64,000 bases of DNA from Sedimentitalea todarodis (GTDB lineage Bacteria; Pseudomonadota; Alphaproteobacteria; Rhodobacterales; Rhodobacteraceae): the NCBI RefSeq assembly GCF_032595355.1, contig NZ_JASMWN010000009.1, positions 62,001 to 126,000 of the forward strand, read 5' to 3'. The notes below the pieces were generated by a model. It did not search any database. It worked only from the letters and a program-made list of their open reading frames with translations, and had not been told where the DNA came from. This document shows positions 17,171 to 24,880 of this stretch, in pieces (the stretch's first letter is position 1; each line of letters opens with the position of its first letter). Position numbers and translations under genes: made by a program.

Positions 17171-17950
17171 CTACCCCAGATATGCCTTGATCACAGCCGG
17201 GTCCTTCTGGATTTCTTCCGGGGTGCCTTCGGCGATCACCCGCCCGAAATCCAACACCACAATCCGGTCGGCAAGGTCCATAACCACGCCCATGTCGTGC
17301 TCGACCAGAACCACCGGAATCTTGCGCGCTTCGCGCACATCGAGAATGAAGCGCGCGAGGTCTTCTTTCTCTTCCGAGTTCATACCGGCCATCGGTTCAT
17401 CCATCAGCAGGATCGACGGTTCCTGCGCCAATGCACGGCCCAGATCGACACGTTTGCGCAGCCCGTACCCCAACGTGCCCACGGGCCGGTTGCGGATTGC
17501 CTCGATCTCCAGAAAGTCGATGATCTCTTCGGCGGCTTCGCGATGTTCCGATTCCTCGCGCATCACGGGACCGAATTGGAAAAAAGCCTGGATCACATTC
17601 GATTTCATCAGCATGTGACGGCCGATCATGATGTTTTCCACCACGGTCTGCCCGGCAAAAAGATGGGTGCCCTGAAACGTCCGCGCCAAACCGCGCCGGG
17701 CGATCTGGTCAACACGCAGGCCGGTCACGTCCTGACCAGACAATTCGACACGGCCTTTCTGCGGACGGTAGAAGCCCGCAGTAACGTTCAGAAGTGATGT
17801 TTTTCCGGCACCGTTCGGGCCGATGATCGCAAGCAATTCATCGTCGTTTATAGAGATGCTCACATCGTCGAGCGCCGTCACACCGCCAAATTTCAAAGTT
17901 GCACCACGCACCGCAAGCGGCGATGAGACGATCCCGCCATTCGTAGTCAT
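17171..17950 (-). CDS. livG: LIV-type ABC transporter ATPase LivG
   Basis: A 259-residue ABC ATPase. Walker A is IIGPNGAGKTS near residues 43-52 and Walker B is ILLMDEPMAGMN. The signature region reads TLGYGLRKRVDLGRAL, a variation on the usual LSYGQQR. The FGGVTALDDVSISI start is typical of LivG. I place the start at the ATG at 17950, which overlaps the stop of a 30-codon upstream ORF (ATGA); an in-frame GTG at 17977 is the alternative. It is the first large gene of the importer operon, driven by the promoter at about 18103-18132. Confidence 0.9.
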   Translation of the reverse strand: MTTNGGIVSSPLAVRGATLKFGGVTALDDVSISINDDELLAIIGPNGAGKTSLLNVTAGFYRPQKGRVELSGQDVTGLRVDQIARRGLARTFQGTHLFAGQTVVENIMIGRHMLMKSNVIQAFFQFGPVMREESEHREAAEEIIDFLEIEAIRNRPVGTLGYGLRKRVDLGRALAQEPSILLMDEPMAGMNSEEKEDLARFILDVREARKIPVVLVEHDMGVVMDLADRIVVLDFGRVIAEGTPEEIQKDPAVIKAYLG

Positions 17951-18039
17951 GATGCAGCCCGTGCCTTTTCCCGACACGTCATGGAGTCGCGCACAGCCCT
18001 ACCGTAGGGTTGTCCGTTGAGAACGAGTTTTCCTCGCAT
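17947..18039 (-). CDS. Small upstream ORF (30 codons) coupled to livG
   Basis: An ATG at 18039 is preceded by an excellent ribosome site (GGGAGGAG, 5 bases before it) and opens a 30-codon frame that ends in TGA at 17947-17949, overlapping the livG ATG. It is out of frame with livG. The peptide begins MRGKLVLNGQPYGRAVRD, is basic, and has no signal peptide or recognised domain. It sits directly downstream of the operator-bearing promoter. It may be a real small protein or a leader ORF that controls livG translation by coupling. The ribosome site and overlap are seen; the function is not known. Confidence 0.5.
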   Translation of the reverse strand: MRGKLVLNGQPYGRAVRDSMTCREKARAAS

Positions 18040-18102
18040 CGTTTCTCCTCCCACCTCTTTGTTCAGAGGTTTGCCTGGGCTATTTACCAAGTCTCCCCGC
18101 GC

Positions 18103-18132
18103 AACCTAACAGATGTTAGAAAATTTAGTCAA
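18103..18132 (-). promoter_or_regulatory. Candidate promoter of the importer operon, with operator site A
   Basis: On the minus strand TTGACT (18132-18127) and TAGGTT (18108-18103) are 18 bases apart. The palindrome CTAACA-GA-TGTTAG at 18106-18119 covers the spacer end and the -10. It is a perfect match to the element repeated in this window. The first start codon downstream (ATG 18039) is about 65 bases away. Repression by a TetR-family protein is the natural reading. Confidence 0.7.
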
Positions 18133-18161
18133 CAACTGAATTCGCTACCGAAGAAAACCGA

Positions 18162-19001
18162 TCAGACAGCCGCGTACTCTGCGGAAAAGCTTCGAAGACC
18201 TTTTTGATCCTGACACCAGACTGTCCCGGAGGCACCGGTCCCTTCATTGTGCAATTGCAATTCGCAGGGCAGGGTCAGCGGTGCGAGTCCGCGGAAAGAA
18301 AACCGGTGGGGCGACGTCTTCAACGCATCCGCCGCCAGGTTCAGAAGCAGCGTTGCCTGTAAAGGGCCATGCACAACAAGCCCGGAATAGGCTTCGGTTT
18401 CGGTCGCGTAGATGTGGTCATAGTGGATGCGATGGGCATTGAACGTCAGCGCCGAATAGCGAAACAGCAGCACAGGATCCGGAGTCAGGCTCGATCTGAG
18501 CGTGGCGGGGTCGCCCGCGTCGGGTGCGCTCTTCACCGGGCGGGGCGCGGTGATCTTACGAAAGACAATCGACTGCTGTTCCCGGATACAAAGCCGGTTG
18601 CCGCTGAAATACTCGTGTTCGATGGTCACAAAGACCAACGCTCCGCTGCGGCCCTGCTTGGCCGTTATATCCCCGATCGACGAGCGGCGGGTGAAGGTTT
18701 CACCGATCGTCAGCGGCGCGATATGTGTAACATCGCCGCCGGCCCACATGCGGGCGGGCAGCGGTACCGGGGGCAGAAATCCACCCCTTGCGGCATGGCC
18801 ATCTTCTGACAGGGCGGCAGCTGGCACGGTATCAAGGGCAATACACCAATGAATTCCCAGCGGAACATCACCCGCTCCGCCCCAAAGGTGCGGGCCGAAC
18901 GTGGCACGGAATTTGTCGATCAGTCCCTGCGTCAGAACATCTTCACTGGTTTCGGTGCGTCCCAGCCAGGGCGCCAGCGCGTCTAGGTCGATCTCACTCA
19001 T
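18162..19001 (-). CDS. Mesaconyl-CoA-hydratase / HTD2-like hot-dog dehydratase
   Basis: A 279-residue protein with two hot-dog halves. The catalytic signature is in the second half: YSALTFNAHRIHYDHIY, then YSGLVVHGPLQATLLL. This matches the mesaconyl-C4-CoA hydratase, itaconyl-CoA hydratase and fungal Htd2-like group, which act on branched or dicarboxylic enoyl-CoA. The start at 19001 is chosen because the longer frame would run into the upstream ACAD. It is the last gene of the long minus-strand operon that holds carboxylase and lyase genes. A dicarboxylic, carboxylase-derived substrate would fit. Confidence 0.8.
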   Translation of the reverse strand: MSEIDLDALAPWLGRTETSEDVLTQGLIDKFRATFGPHLWGGAGDVPLGIHWCIALDTVPAAALSEDGHAARGGFLPPVPLPARMWAGGDVTHIAPLTIGETFTRRSSIGDITAKQGRSGALVFVTIEHEYFSGNRLCIREQQSIVFRKITAPRPVKSAPDAGDPATLRSSLTPDPVLLFRYSALTFNAHRIHYDHIYATETEAYSGLVVHGPLQATLLLNLAADALKTSPHRFSFRGLAPLTLPCELQLHNEGTGASGTVWCQDQKGLRSFSAEYAAV

Positions 19002-19011
19002 GGTCGCGGCC

Positions 19012-20175
19012 TCAGAAGGATCGCGGCATGCCGAGGATATGCTCGCCGACATAGGACAGGATCAGGTTGGTCGAGATCGGGGCCACCTGATACAGTCGGG
19101 CCTCGCGGAACTTGCGCTCGACATCGTATTCCCGCGCGAAACCGAAGCCGCCATGGGTCTGGATGCAGGCATTGGCCGCTTCCCAGCTGGCTTCCGAAGC
19201 CAGCAGCTTGGCCATATTCGCCTGCGCCCCACAATCCAGCCCGGCATCGAAACGTCTGCAGGCCTCAAAGCGCATCAGATTGGCGGCCTCGATGTTCACA
19301 TAGGACCTGGCGATGGGGAATTGCACGCCCTGGTTCTGGCCTATGGGACGGTCAAAGACCACGCGGTCGCCGGCATAGGCGCGGGCCTTGTCAACGAACC
19401 AGTATCCATCACCGATACATTCCGCTGCAATCAGGGTCCGTTCGGCGTTCAGCCCGTCAAGAATATGGTAAAACCCGCGCCCTTCGGTCCCGATCAGGTT
19501 TTCAGCGGGGATTTCCAGGTTGTCGAAAAACACTTCATTGGTTTCGTGGCCGGGCATATTGGCGATGGGGCGGACCTCCATGCCGTTGCCGATTGCCTCT
19601 TTCAGATCGACCATAAAGATCGACAGACCCTGCGACTTTTTCTTGACCTCGTTCAGAGGCGTGGTGCGTGCCAGAAGGATCATCAGGTCAGAATGCTGGA
19701 TGCGGCTGATCCAGACCTTCTGGCCATTGATCTCATACCGGTCACCCTTCTTGACCGCGGTGGTCTTCAGTTTGGTGGTATCAGTTCCGGTTGTCGGTTC
19801 GGTCACGGCCATGGATTGTAGGCGCAACTCGCCGCTGGCAATACTGGGCAGGTATTTCTGCTTTTGCGCGTCCGAACCGTGCCGCAGCAGCGTGCCCATA
19901 TTATACATCTGCCCGTGGCAATGACCCGCGTTGCCACCGCAGCGGTTCACCTCTTCCATGATGATCGAGGCTTCCGTCAACCCCAGTCCCGAGCCACCGT
20001 ATTCCTCGGGGATCATCGCCGCGAGCCAGCCCTCGCGGGTCAGCGCATCGACGAATTCCTCGGGGTAGGTTTCGTTTTCGCCGAACTTGCGATGATATTC
20101 TGGCGGAAACTGCGCGCAAAGTGCGCGCAAGGCGTCGCGCAGATCGGTGTGAGTGTCTGGGGCTGACGTCTGCAT
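19012..20175 (-). CDS. Acyl-CoA dehydrogenase family protein
   Basis: A 387-residue ACAD: MIPEEYGGSGLGLTE, VTEPTTGTDTTKLKT, INGQKVWISRIQHSD and IQTHGGFGFAREYDVER. The usual C-terminal EGT motif is absent (QVAPISTNLI), while helix G keeps a Glu in LNAERTLIAAE. The ending ILGMPRSF is shared in style with the ACAD at 27903 (VMGLPRSY), so the two are sub-family relatives in one operon. Its ATG lies 3 bases after the citryl-CoA-lyase-like stop. It probably desaturates an intermediate formed after the carboxylation and lyase steps. Confidence 0.85.
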   Translation of the reverse strand: MQTSAPDTHTDLRDALRALCAQFPPEYHRKFGENETYPEEFVDALTREGWLAAMIPEEYGGSGLGLTEASIIMEEVNRCGGNAGHCHGQMYNMGTLLRHGSDAQKQKYLPSIASGELRLQSMAVTEPTTGTDTTKLKTTAVKKGDRYEINGQKVWISRIQHSDLMILLARTTPLNEVKKKSQGLSIFMVDLKEAIGNGMEVRPIANMPGHETNEVFFDNLEIPAENLIGTEGRGFYHILDGLNAERTLIAAECIGDGYWFVDKARAYAGDRVVFDRPIGQNQGVQFPIARSYVNIEAANLMRFEACRRFDAGLDCGAQANMAKLLASEASWEAANACIQTHGGFGFAREYDVERKFREARLYQVAPISTNLILSYVGEHILGMPRSF

Positions 20176-20178
20176 TGG

Positions 20179-20973
20179 TTACTTCGCTCCCGGTCCCGAC
20201 GTTTCAAGAATTTCCTGTTCGGCGCGCTGCCACAGCTCATAGGAAATCGGGTTTTCGCTCTCTTCGAGGATATGACCGACCAGACCGATGGCACGCGCCA
20301 TGACGCCAAAGCCGCGCACGATCTTCCAGGGGAAGCCGAATTCACAGCAGATTGCACCGATCGCCCCGGTGGCGTTGATCGGCAGCATCTTGCCCGATTT
20401 TTCTTCGGCGACGGCCTGAATTTTCTGGATCAACGCGATGTATTCACCGGATTTTCCGTTTTCGGCGGCGATCTGGAACAGGCGCGGCGTGCGCGGATCG
20501 ACAGGCTTGTGCACCGGATGGCCAAGCCCCGGCACGATGGCCTTGCGGGCGCGGAATTTTTCAACTGTTTCGACGGCAAGCGCATCCAGATCGACGCCGG
20601 TGCCGAGTTTTTCCTGCGGCAGCGCCTCGTAAAGCAATTTCGAGGCACCCTCCATCGAACCGACAAAGACGGTGCCAAGCCCACACAGCCCGGCCGCAAC
20701 GGCCGCCTGAAGCGATTCCGGCGCACCCATGTAAGTCATCCGCGCCGCCAGAGCCGAAGGCGTGATGCCATGTTCGACAAGAGTAATGACGATGGCGTTG
20801 AACACCCGGCTTTCCTCGGGCGTGGCTTTGCGTCCCGTCAACTGCAGGAACGCCAGATCGCCGAGGTTCATGTGCCCGAGGATCTCGTTCGGCAGGTCGA
20901 GGCTACGCACGCTGATCTTGTCAGAGGTGCTCCAGGCAATATCGGAGCTGATTTTTTCTTTGCGTTTTCCCAT
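20179..20973 (-). CDS. Citryl-CoA-lyase-like protein (citrate synthase fold)
   Basis: A 264-residue citrate-synthase-fold protein, far shorter than citrate synthase (about 430). The start KISSDIAWSTSDKISVRSLDL and PGLGHPVHKPVDPR match the citryl-CoA lyase group. The GHPV His is present, but the first citrate synthase His motif (GPLHGGAN) is replaced by FVGSMEGAS, as in lyase-type domains. Such proteins may split citryl-CoA-like esters into acetyl-CoA and a 2-oxoacid. The ATG at 20973 overlaps the SDR stop (TAATG); an in-frame ATG at 20988 is the alternative. Next to a carboxylase and HMG-CoA-lyase-like gene it may cleave a carboxylated branched intermediate. The exact substrate is unknown. 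Confidence 0.8.
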   Translation of the reverse strand: MGKRKEKISSDIAWSTSDKISVRSLDLPNEILGHMNLGDLAFLQLTGRKATPEESRVFNAIVITLVEHGITPSALAARMTYMGAPESLQAAVAAGLCGLGTVFVGSMEGASKLLYEALPQEKLGTGVDLDALAVETVEKFRARKAIVPGLGHPVHKPVDPRTPRLFQIAAENGKSGEYIALIQKIQAVAEEKSGKMLPINATGAIGAICCEFGFPWKIVRGFGVMARAIGLVGHILEESENPISYELWQRAEQEILETSGPGAK

Positions 20974-21887
20974 TAGACCGGATCCCATGAAAAGACATCC
21001 GCCGAAACTTCGAGCGGCGTGAACTGTGATTTGAGCGCGGGAATGGCGCGCTCGGCGATTTCATCGGCGGTCCAGCCATCACCGGAATGGACCGACCGCA
21101 CGGGGCGGGGCTGATTGAACAGGAAGATCTCGTTTTTGCGAACCGCAAAGATTTGACCGGACACGTCAGCCGCGCGGTCGCTCATCAGAAAACAGGCCAT
21201 TGGCGCGACCTTGGCCGGTGTCATTTCCTTGATCTTCTCGACACGCGCCACCTGTTCCGGGGTGTCTGTCTTGATAGACGAGATCATCCGGCTCCAGGCG
21301 AAGGGCGCGATGCAGTTCGAACGGACGTTCCACCGCTTGAGGTCGAGGGCCACCGATTTCGAGAAGGCCGCGATGCCCAGTTTTGCGGCTGAATAGTTCG
21401 CCTGCGCCAGATTGCCGATCAGCCCCGAGGTCGAGGTCATGTGCACCAAAGCACCGCTCTCCTGTTCGCGGAAATAATCGGCCGCCGCGCGGCTGGTGTT
21501 GAAAGCGCCGTAAAGATGGACCTTCACCACCGCGTCGAAATCCTCGTAGGTCATCTTGTGGAAGAACCCGTCGCGCAGAATGCCGGCGTTGTTCACCACC
21601 GCGTCGATGCGGCCGAATTTCTTGACACCGGCCTCGATCATCGCGCGGGCGGCGTCGGGGTCGGTGACGTTGCCGCCATCGGCAATGGCGTCGCCCCCTG
21701 CGGCCTTGATCTCTTCGACGACTTTCTGCGCCGCAGTTTCGGTCTGGCCGGTGCCTTTCAGGGACGCGCCCAGATCATTGACCACCACGGCAGCGCCTTC
21801 CGAGGCTGCCATCAAGGCGATATCACGCCCGATCCCACCGCCGGCCCCGGTGACCAGAACCACCTTTCCATCAAGTGCCTTTGTCAT
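20973..21887 (-). CDS. SDR, peroxisomal MFE-2-like 3-hydroxyacyl-CoA dehydrogenase
   Basis: A 304-residue SDR resembling the dehydrogenase domain of multifunctional enzyme type 2: VVLVTGAGGGIGRDIALM, VVVNDLGASLKGTGQ, VVNNAGILRDGFFHKM and the catalytic YSAAK. A C-terminal extension of about 50 residues is also typical of this type. ATG 21887 is preferred because GGGAG lies 7-8 bases upstream; ATG 21893 is almost on top of that site. It probably oxidises a (3R)-hydroxyacyl-CoA. It is coupled to the citryl-CoA-lyase-like gene and follows the HMG-CoA-lyase-like gene by 12 bases. Confidence 0.85.
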   Translation of the reverse strand: MTKALDGKVVLVTGAGGGIGRDIALMAASEGAAVVVNDLGASLKGTGQTETAAQKVVEEIKAAGGDAIADGGNVTDPDAARAMIEAGVKKFGRIDAVVNNAGILRDGFFHKMTYEDFDAVVKVHLYGAFNTSRAAADYFREQESGALVHMTSTSGLIGNLAQANYSAAKLGIAAFSKSVALDLKRWNVRSNCIAPFAWSRMISSIKTDTPEQVARVEKIKEMTPAKVAPMACFLMSDRAADVSGQIFAVRKNEIFLFNQPRPVRSVHSGDGWTADEIAERAIPALKSQFTPLEVSADVFSWDPV

Positions 21888-21899
21888 CTTCATTCTCCC

Positions 21900-22859
21900 T
21901 CAGCTTGCCTTGCGATATTTGTCCAGGCCGCCGGTATGCATGACCCGGCCCATGAGCGGCACGCCGATGATCTCTTCCGCCTTGATCGCCGCTGCGATAA
22001 GCTTGTCCAGATCGATGCCGGTTTCGATGCCGAGCTCGTGACACAGGAACACCGCATCCTCGGTGCAGACATTGCCTGCGGCGCGGGCGTGGCCGTGGCC
22101 CGCGAAAGGACAGCCGCCAAGACCGGCGACCGAGCTTTCGAACATGTCCACGCCCATCGACAGGGCGGCATGGAGATTGGCGATCCCAAGCCCCCGCGTG
22201 TCGTGGATGTGCATGCCGATGCGCGCCTCGGGCGCCAGTTCGCGCAGTGCGCCGATCATACGTTTGACCGCCTCGGGGTTGCCCCAGCCCATGGTGTCGG
22301 CGACCACAAGGATCGGCACCGGGATATCCTCTTCTTCGCACAGCTGAAGTATGAAGCGGAAATCGTCGAGGATGCGTTCTTGCGGGATGGGTCCTTCGAA
22401 ATTGCAGCCGAAGGCCGTCATCACATAGGCGGCGTCGACCGTGTATCCCTCTTCCTTATAAAGCCGGACCCAGTCGCGTTGTCTTTCGCGCATTTCCTCG
22501 GACGAACAATTGTTGTTCGATTGGGCAAATGCCTCGGATGGATAGAACAGCAGACGCGGGTCGATATCGACCTCATGCGCCGTCAGGGCCTTGCGAAACC
22601 CCTTGTCGTTCAGCCAGAGCGACGTGTAATTCACGCCCGGCTTGCGTTTGATACGCTTGAACAGTTCACCGGTATCGGCCATTTGAGGCACGTATTGCGG
22701 ACTGACAAAGCTGCCGACCTGAATGCGTTTCAGGCCGGTTTCGCTGAGCATGTCGATCAGTTCGATGCGCTCTTCGATCGGATAGATCTTCTTTTCGATC
22801 TGAAACCCCTCACGCGGGCCTTCTTCACGAAACTCGACGAATTTGGGAAAGTCGCTCAT
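21900..22859 (-). CDS. HMG-CoA-lyase-like enzyme
   Basis: A 319-residue TIM-barrel lyase of the HMG-CoA lyase/DRE-TIM group. The N-terminal catalytic loop is EEGPREGFQIEK (usual VGPRDGLQNE), the metal-binding HxH is GMHIHDTRGLG, and the catalytic Cys is in AGLGGCPFA. The following loop reads GHGHARAAGNVCTED, where HMG-CoA lyases have a shorter GASGNLATED, so the active-site lid differs. It lies 4 bases after the biotin carboxylase alpha gene. In leucine and terpene catabolism such a lyase cleaves the hydrated carboxylation product. It is the only lyase of this kind in the window. A non-HMG substrate is likely. Confidence 0.8.
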   Translation of the reverse strand: MSDFPKFVEFREEGPREGFQIEKKIYPIEERIELIDMLSETGLKRIQVGSFVSPQYVPQMADTGELFKRIKRKPGVNYTSLWLNDKGFRKALTAHEVDIDPRLLFYPSEAFAQSNNNCSSEEMRERQRDWVRLYKEEGYTVDAAYVMTAFGCNFEGPIPQERILDDFRFILQLCEEEDIPVPILVVADTMGWGNPEAVKRMIGALRELAPEARIGMHIHDTRGLGIANLHAALSMGVDMFESSVAGLGGCPFAGHGHARAAGNVCTEDAVFLCHELGIETGIDLDKLIAAAIKAEEIIGVPLMGRVMHTGGLDKYRKAS

Positions 22860-22863
22860 CTCA

Positions 22864-24870
22864 TCACTCCTCGGATGGTAGTATCTCGGCGATGACCTGG
22901 CCGCGATCGACCATGTCCCCATTCGAGACGGAAATGTTGCTGGCGATCCCCGCTGCGGTGGCGCGGATCGAGATTTCAAGTTTCATGGATTCCATGACCG
23001 CGAGCACATCGCCTTCGGCCACGGTCTGCCCGTCTGCAACCTTGACCTCGACAATCATGCCGGTCAGCGGTGAGGCCACAGCCCGATCCGCCGCCGCATC
23101 GCCGCCCGCAAAGTCAAGCGGGGCTGCTGGACGGAAAACAAGGCGGCCTTCGGGCGTGTCCATTTCGATCACGCCAGCGTGGCGGCGCGCGGCGAGCACA
23201 AAGATGGACTCACCTTCCGCGACGCGCCAGCTACCGGGCGAAATTTCACGCACGGCGAGGATGATCCTGGTGCCGTCTTCTGCGATCACGGCGTATCGGT
23301 CCCCGGATTTGACAGGGCCGACGCGCAGTTCTTCGGATGCACCGGTCGTGTCGGTCAATGTTACGCGCTGTCCCGCTTCAAGCGGGTCACCGCCCAGGCC
23401 AAGCCGCCAGCCAGTGAACGTGGAAAGATTGGTCCAAGGGTCCGCGCATGGGTCACGCCGGTCGGACGCCACGAAGAGAACGGCAGCGGCGGCTTTCCAC
23501 AACTCGGGGCGCGCAAGGGCGGGGGGGGACGTCAGTGCGTCAAGCCTGCCGTCGATCCAGCGTGTATGAACCTGCATCTGTTCGAATTCGGGATTGCGCG
23601 CCAGTGCTTTCAAAAAGGCGCGGTTGGTTTGCACACCCTCAACTGCGACGTGATCCAAGGCTGTCGCCAGCCGCGCCAAGGCGGTTTCCCGGTCCGGCGC
23701 ATGCACAATCAGTTTGGCGATCATCGGATCATAGAAGGGCGTCACTGCGTCGCCTTCTTCGACACCGCTGTCAATGCGCAAACCTTCCGGCAAGCTGAGC
23801 GTGGTCAAGGTGCCGGTCGACGGGGCGAACTGCATCGCCGGATCTTCGGCATAAAGCCGCGCCTCGACCGCGTGGCCGTTGATCTTGAGGTCATCCTGCA
23901 TCAGGCCAAGGCCCGCGCCTTCGGCAATGCGCAGGTGAAGCGCAACAAGGTCCAGCCCGGTGATCGCTTCGGTGACGGGATGTTCCACCTGAATGCGGGG
24001 GTTTACCTCAAGAAAGAAGTACTCTTCGCCCGCGACCAAAAACTCCACTGTGCCTAGGCCGCGGTAGTCAAGCGTTTCGCCCAGGCGCACCGCGTCATGC
24101 GCGATCTCGTCCAGCAGCGCGCGGGGCAAGCCCCAAGCCGGAGCCTCTTCGATGACCTTCTGGTGACGGCGCTGAAGCGTGCAGTCACGTTCGAACAGGT
24201 GCACCACGTGCCCCTTGCCATCACCCGCGATCTGCACTTCGACATGGCGCGCTTCAGGCAGGAAGCGTTCCAGCAAAAGCCCTTCGGAGCCAAAAGTGGA
24301 TTTCGCCTCGCGAAGGGCGCCTTCGATGTCTTCCACAAGCGTGGCCTCATCGGTGACAAGCCGCTGGCCGCGCCCGCCACCGCCGCCGACGGCCTTGAGC
24401 AGAACGGGCAGGCCCATTGCGCGGACTTCATCGGCAATCTCTTGCGGATCGGACCACGCGCCTTCGGCACCCGAAATAACCGGGACGCTGGCCGCCACGG
24501 CGGCCTCTTTGGCGCTGGCCTTGTCGCCGAAACGGTCAAGCGTGTCCGGCGTTGGCCCCATGAAGATCATTCCGGCGGCCTCGACCGCACGGGCAAAATC
24601 AGAGTTCTCGGCCAGAAAGCCGTAACCGGGATGGATCGCATCCGCACCGACCGATTTCGCGGCGGCAATCACCGCGTCGATCTTCAGATAGCTCTCGGAC
24701 GCCGGTCCGGCACCGATGCAGACTGATTGCCCGATCTCGCGGACATGCAGGGCATTGGCGTCGGCTTGCGAATGTACGCCGACAGGAGTGATGCCGCTGG
24801 CCCGCGCGGTACGCGCGATCCGGCAGGCAATTTCGCCGCGATTGGCGATTAGAAGCGTTTTGATTTTCAT
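22864..24870 (-). CDS. Acyl-CoA carboxylase alpha subunit (biotin carboxylase + BCCP), system 1
   Basis: A 668-residue fused subunit. The N-terminal biotin carboxylase has IANRGEIACRIARTA, IHPGYGFLAENSDFA, the ATP-grasp glycine loop AVGGGGGRGQ and EVNPRIQVEHPVTE. The C-terminal biotin domain has MESMKLEI, with Lys630 as the biotinylation site. Length and order match the alpha subunits of methylcrotonyl-, geranyl- and propionyl-CoA carboxylases. It follows the beta gene by 10 bases. With that subunit it would carboxylate an acyl- or enoyl-CoA in the cytoplasm. Confidence 0.93.
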   Translation of the reverse strand: MKIKTLLIANRGEIACRIARTARASGITPVGVHSQADANALHVREIGQSVCIGAGPASESYLKIDAVIAAAKSVGADAIHPGYGFLAENSDFARAVEAAGMIFMGPTPDTLDRFGDKASAKEAAVAASVPVISGAEGAWSDPQEIADEVRAMGLPVLLKAVGGGGGRGQRLVTDEATLVEDIEGALREAKSTFGSEGLLLERFLPEARHVEVQIAGDGKGHVVHLFERDCTLQRRHQKVIEEAPAWGLPRALLDEIAHDAVRLGETLDYRGLGTVEFLVAGEEYFFLEVNPRIQVEHPVTEAITGLDLVALHLRIAEGAGLGLMQDDLKINGHAVEARLYAEDPAMQFAPSTGTLTTLSLPEGLRIDSGVEEGDAVTPFYDPMIAKLIVHAPDRETALARLATALDHVAVEGVQTNRAFLKALARNPEFEQMQVHTRWIDGRLDALTSPPALARPELWKAAAAVLFVASDRRDPCADPWTNLSTFTGWRLGLGGDPLEAGQRVTLTDTTGASEELRVGPVKSGDRYAVIAEDGTRIILAVREISPGSWRVAEGESIFVLAARRHAGVIEMDTPEGRLVFRPAAPLDFAGGDAAADRAVASPLTGMIVEVKVADGQTVAEGDVLAVMESMKLEISIRATAAGIASNISVSNGDMVDRGQVIAEILPSEE

Positions 24871-24880
24871 GACTCGCTCC

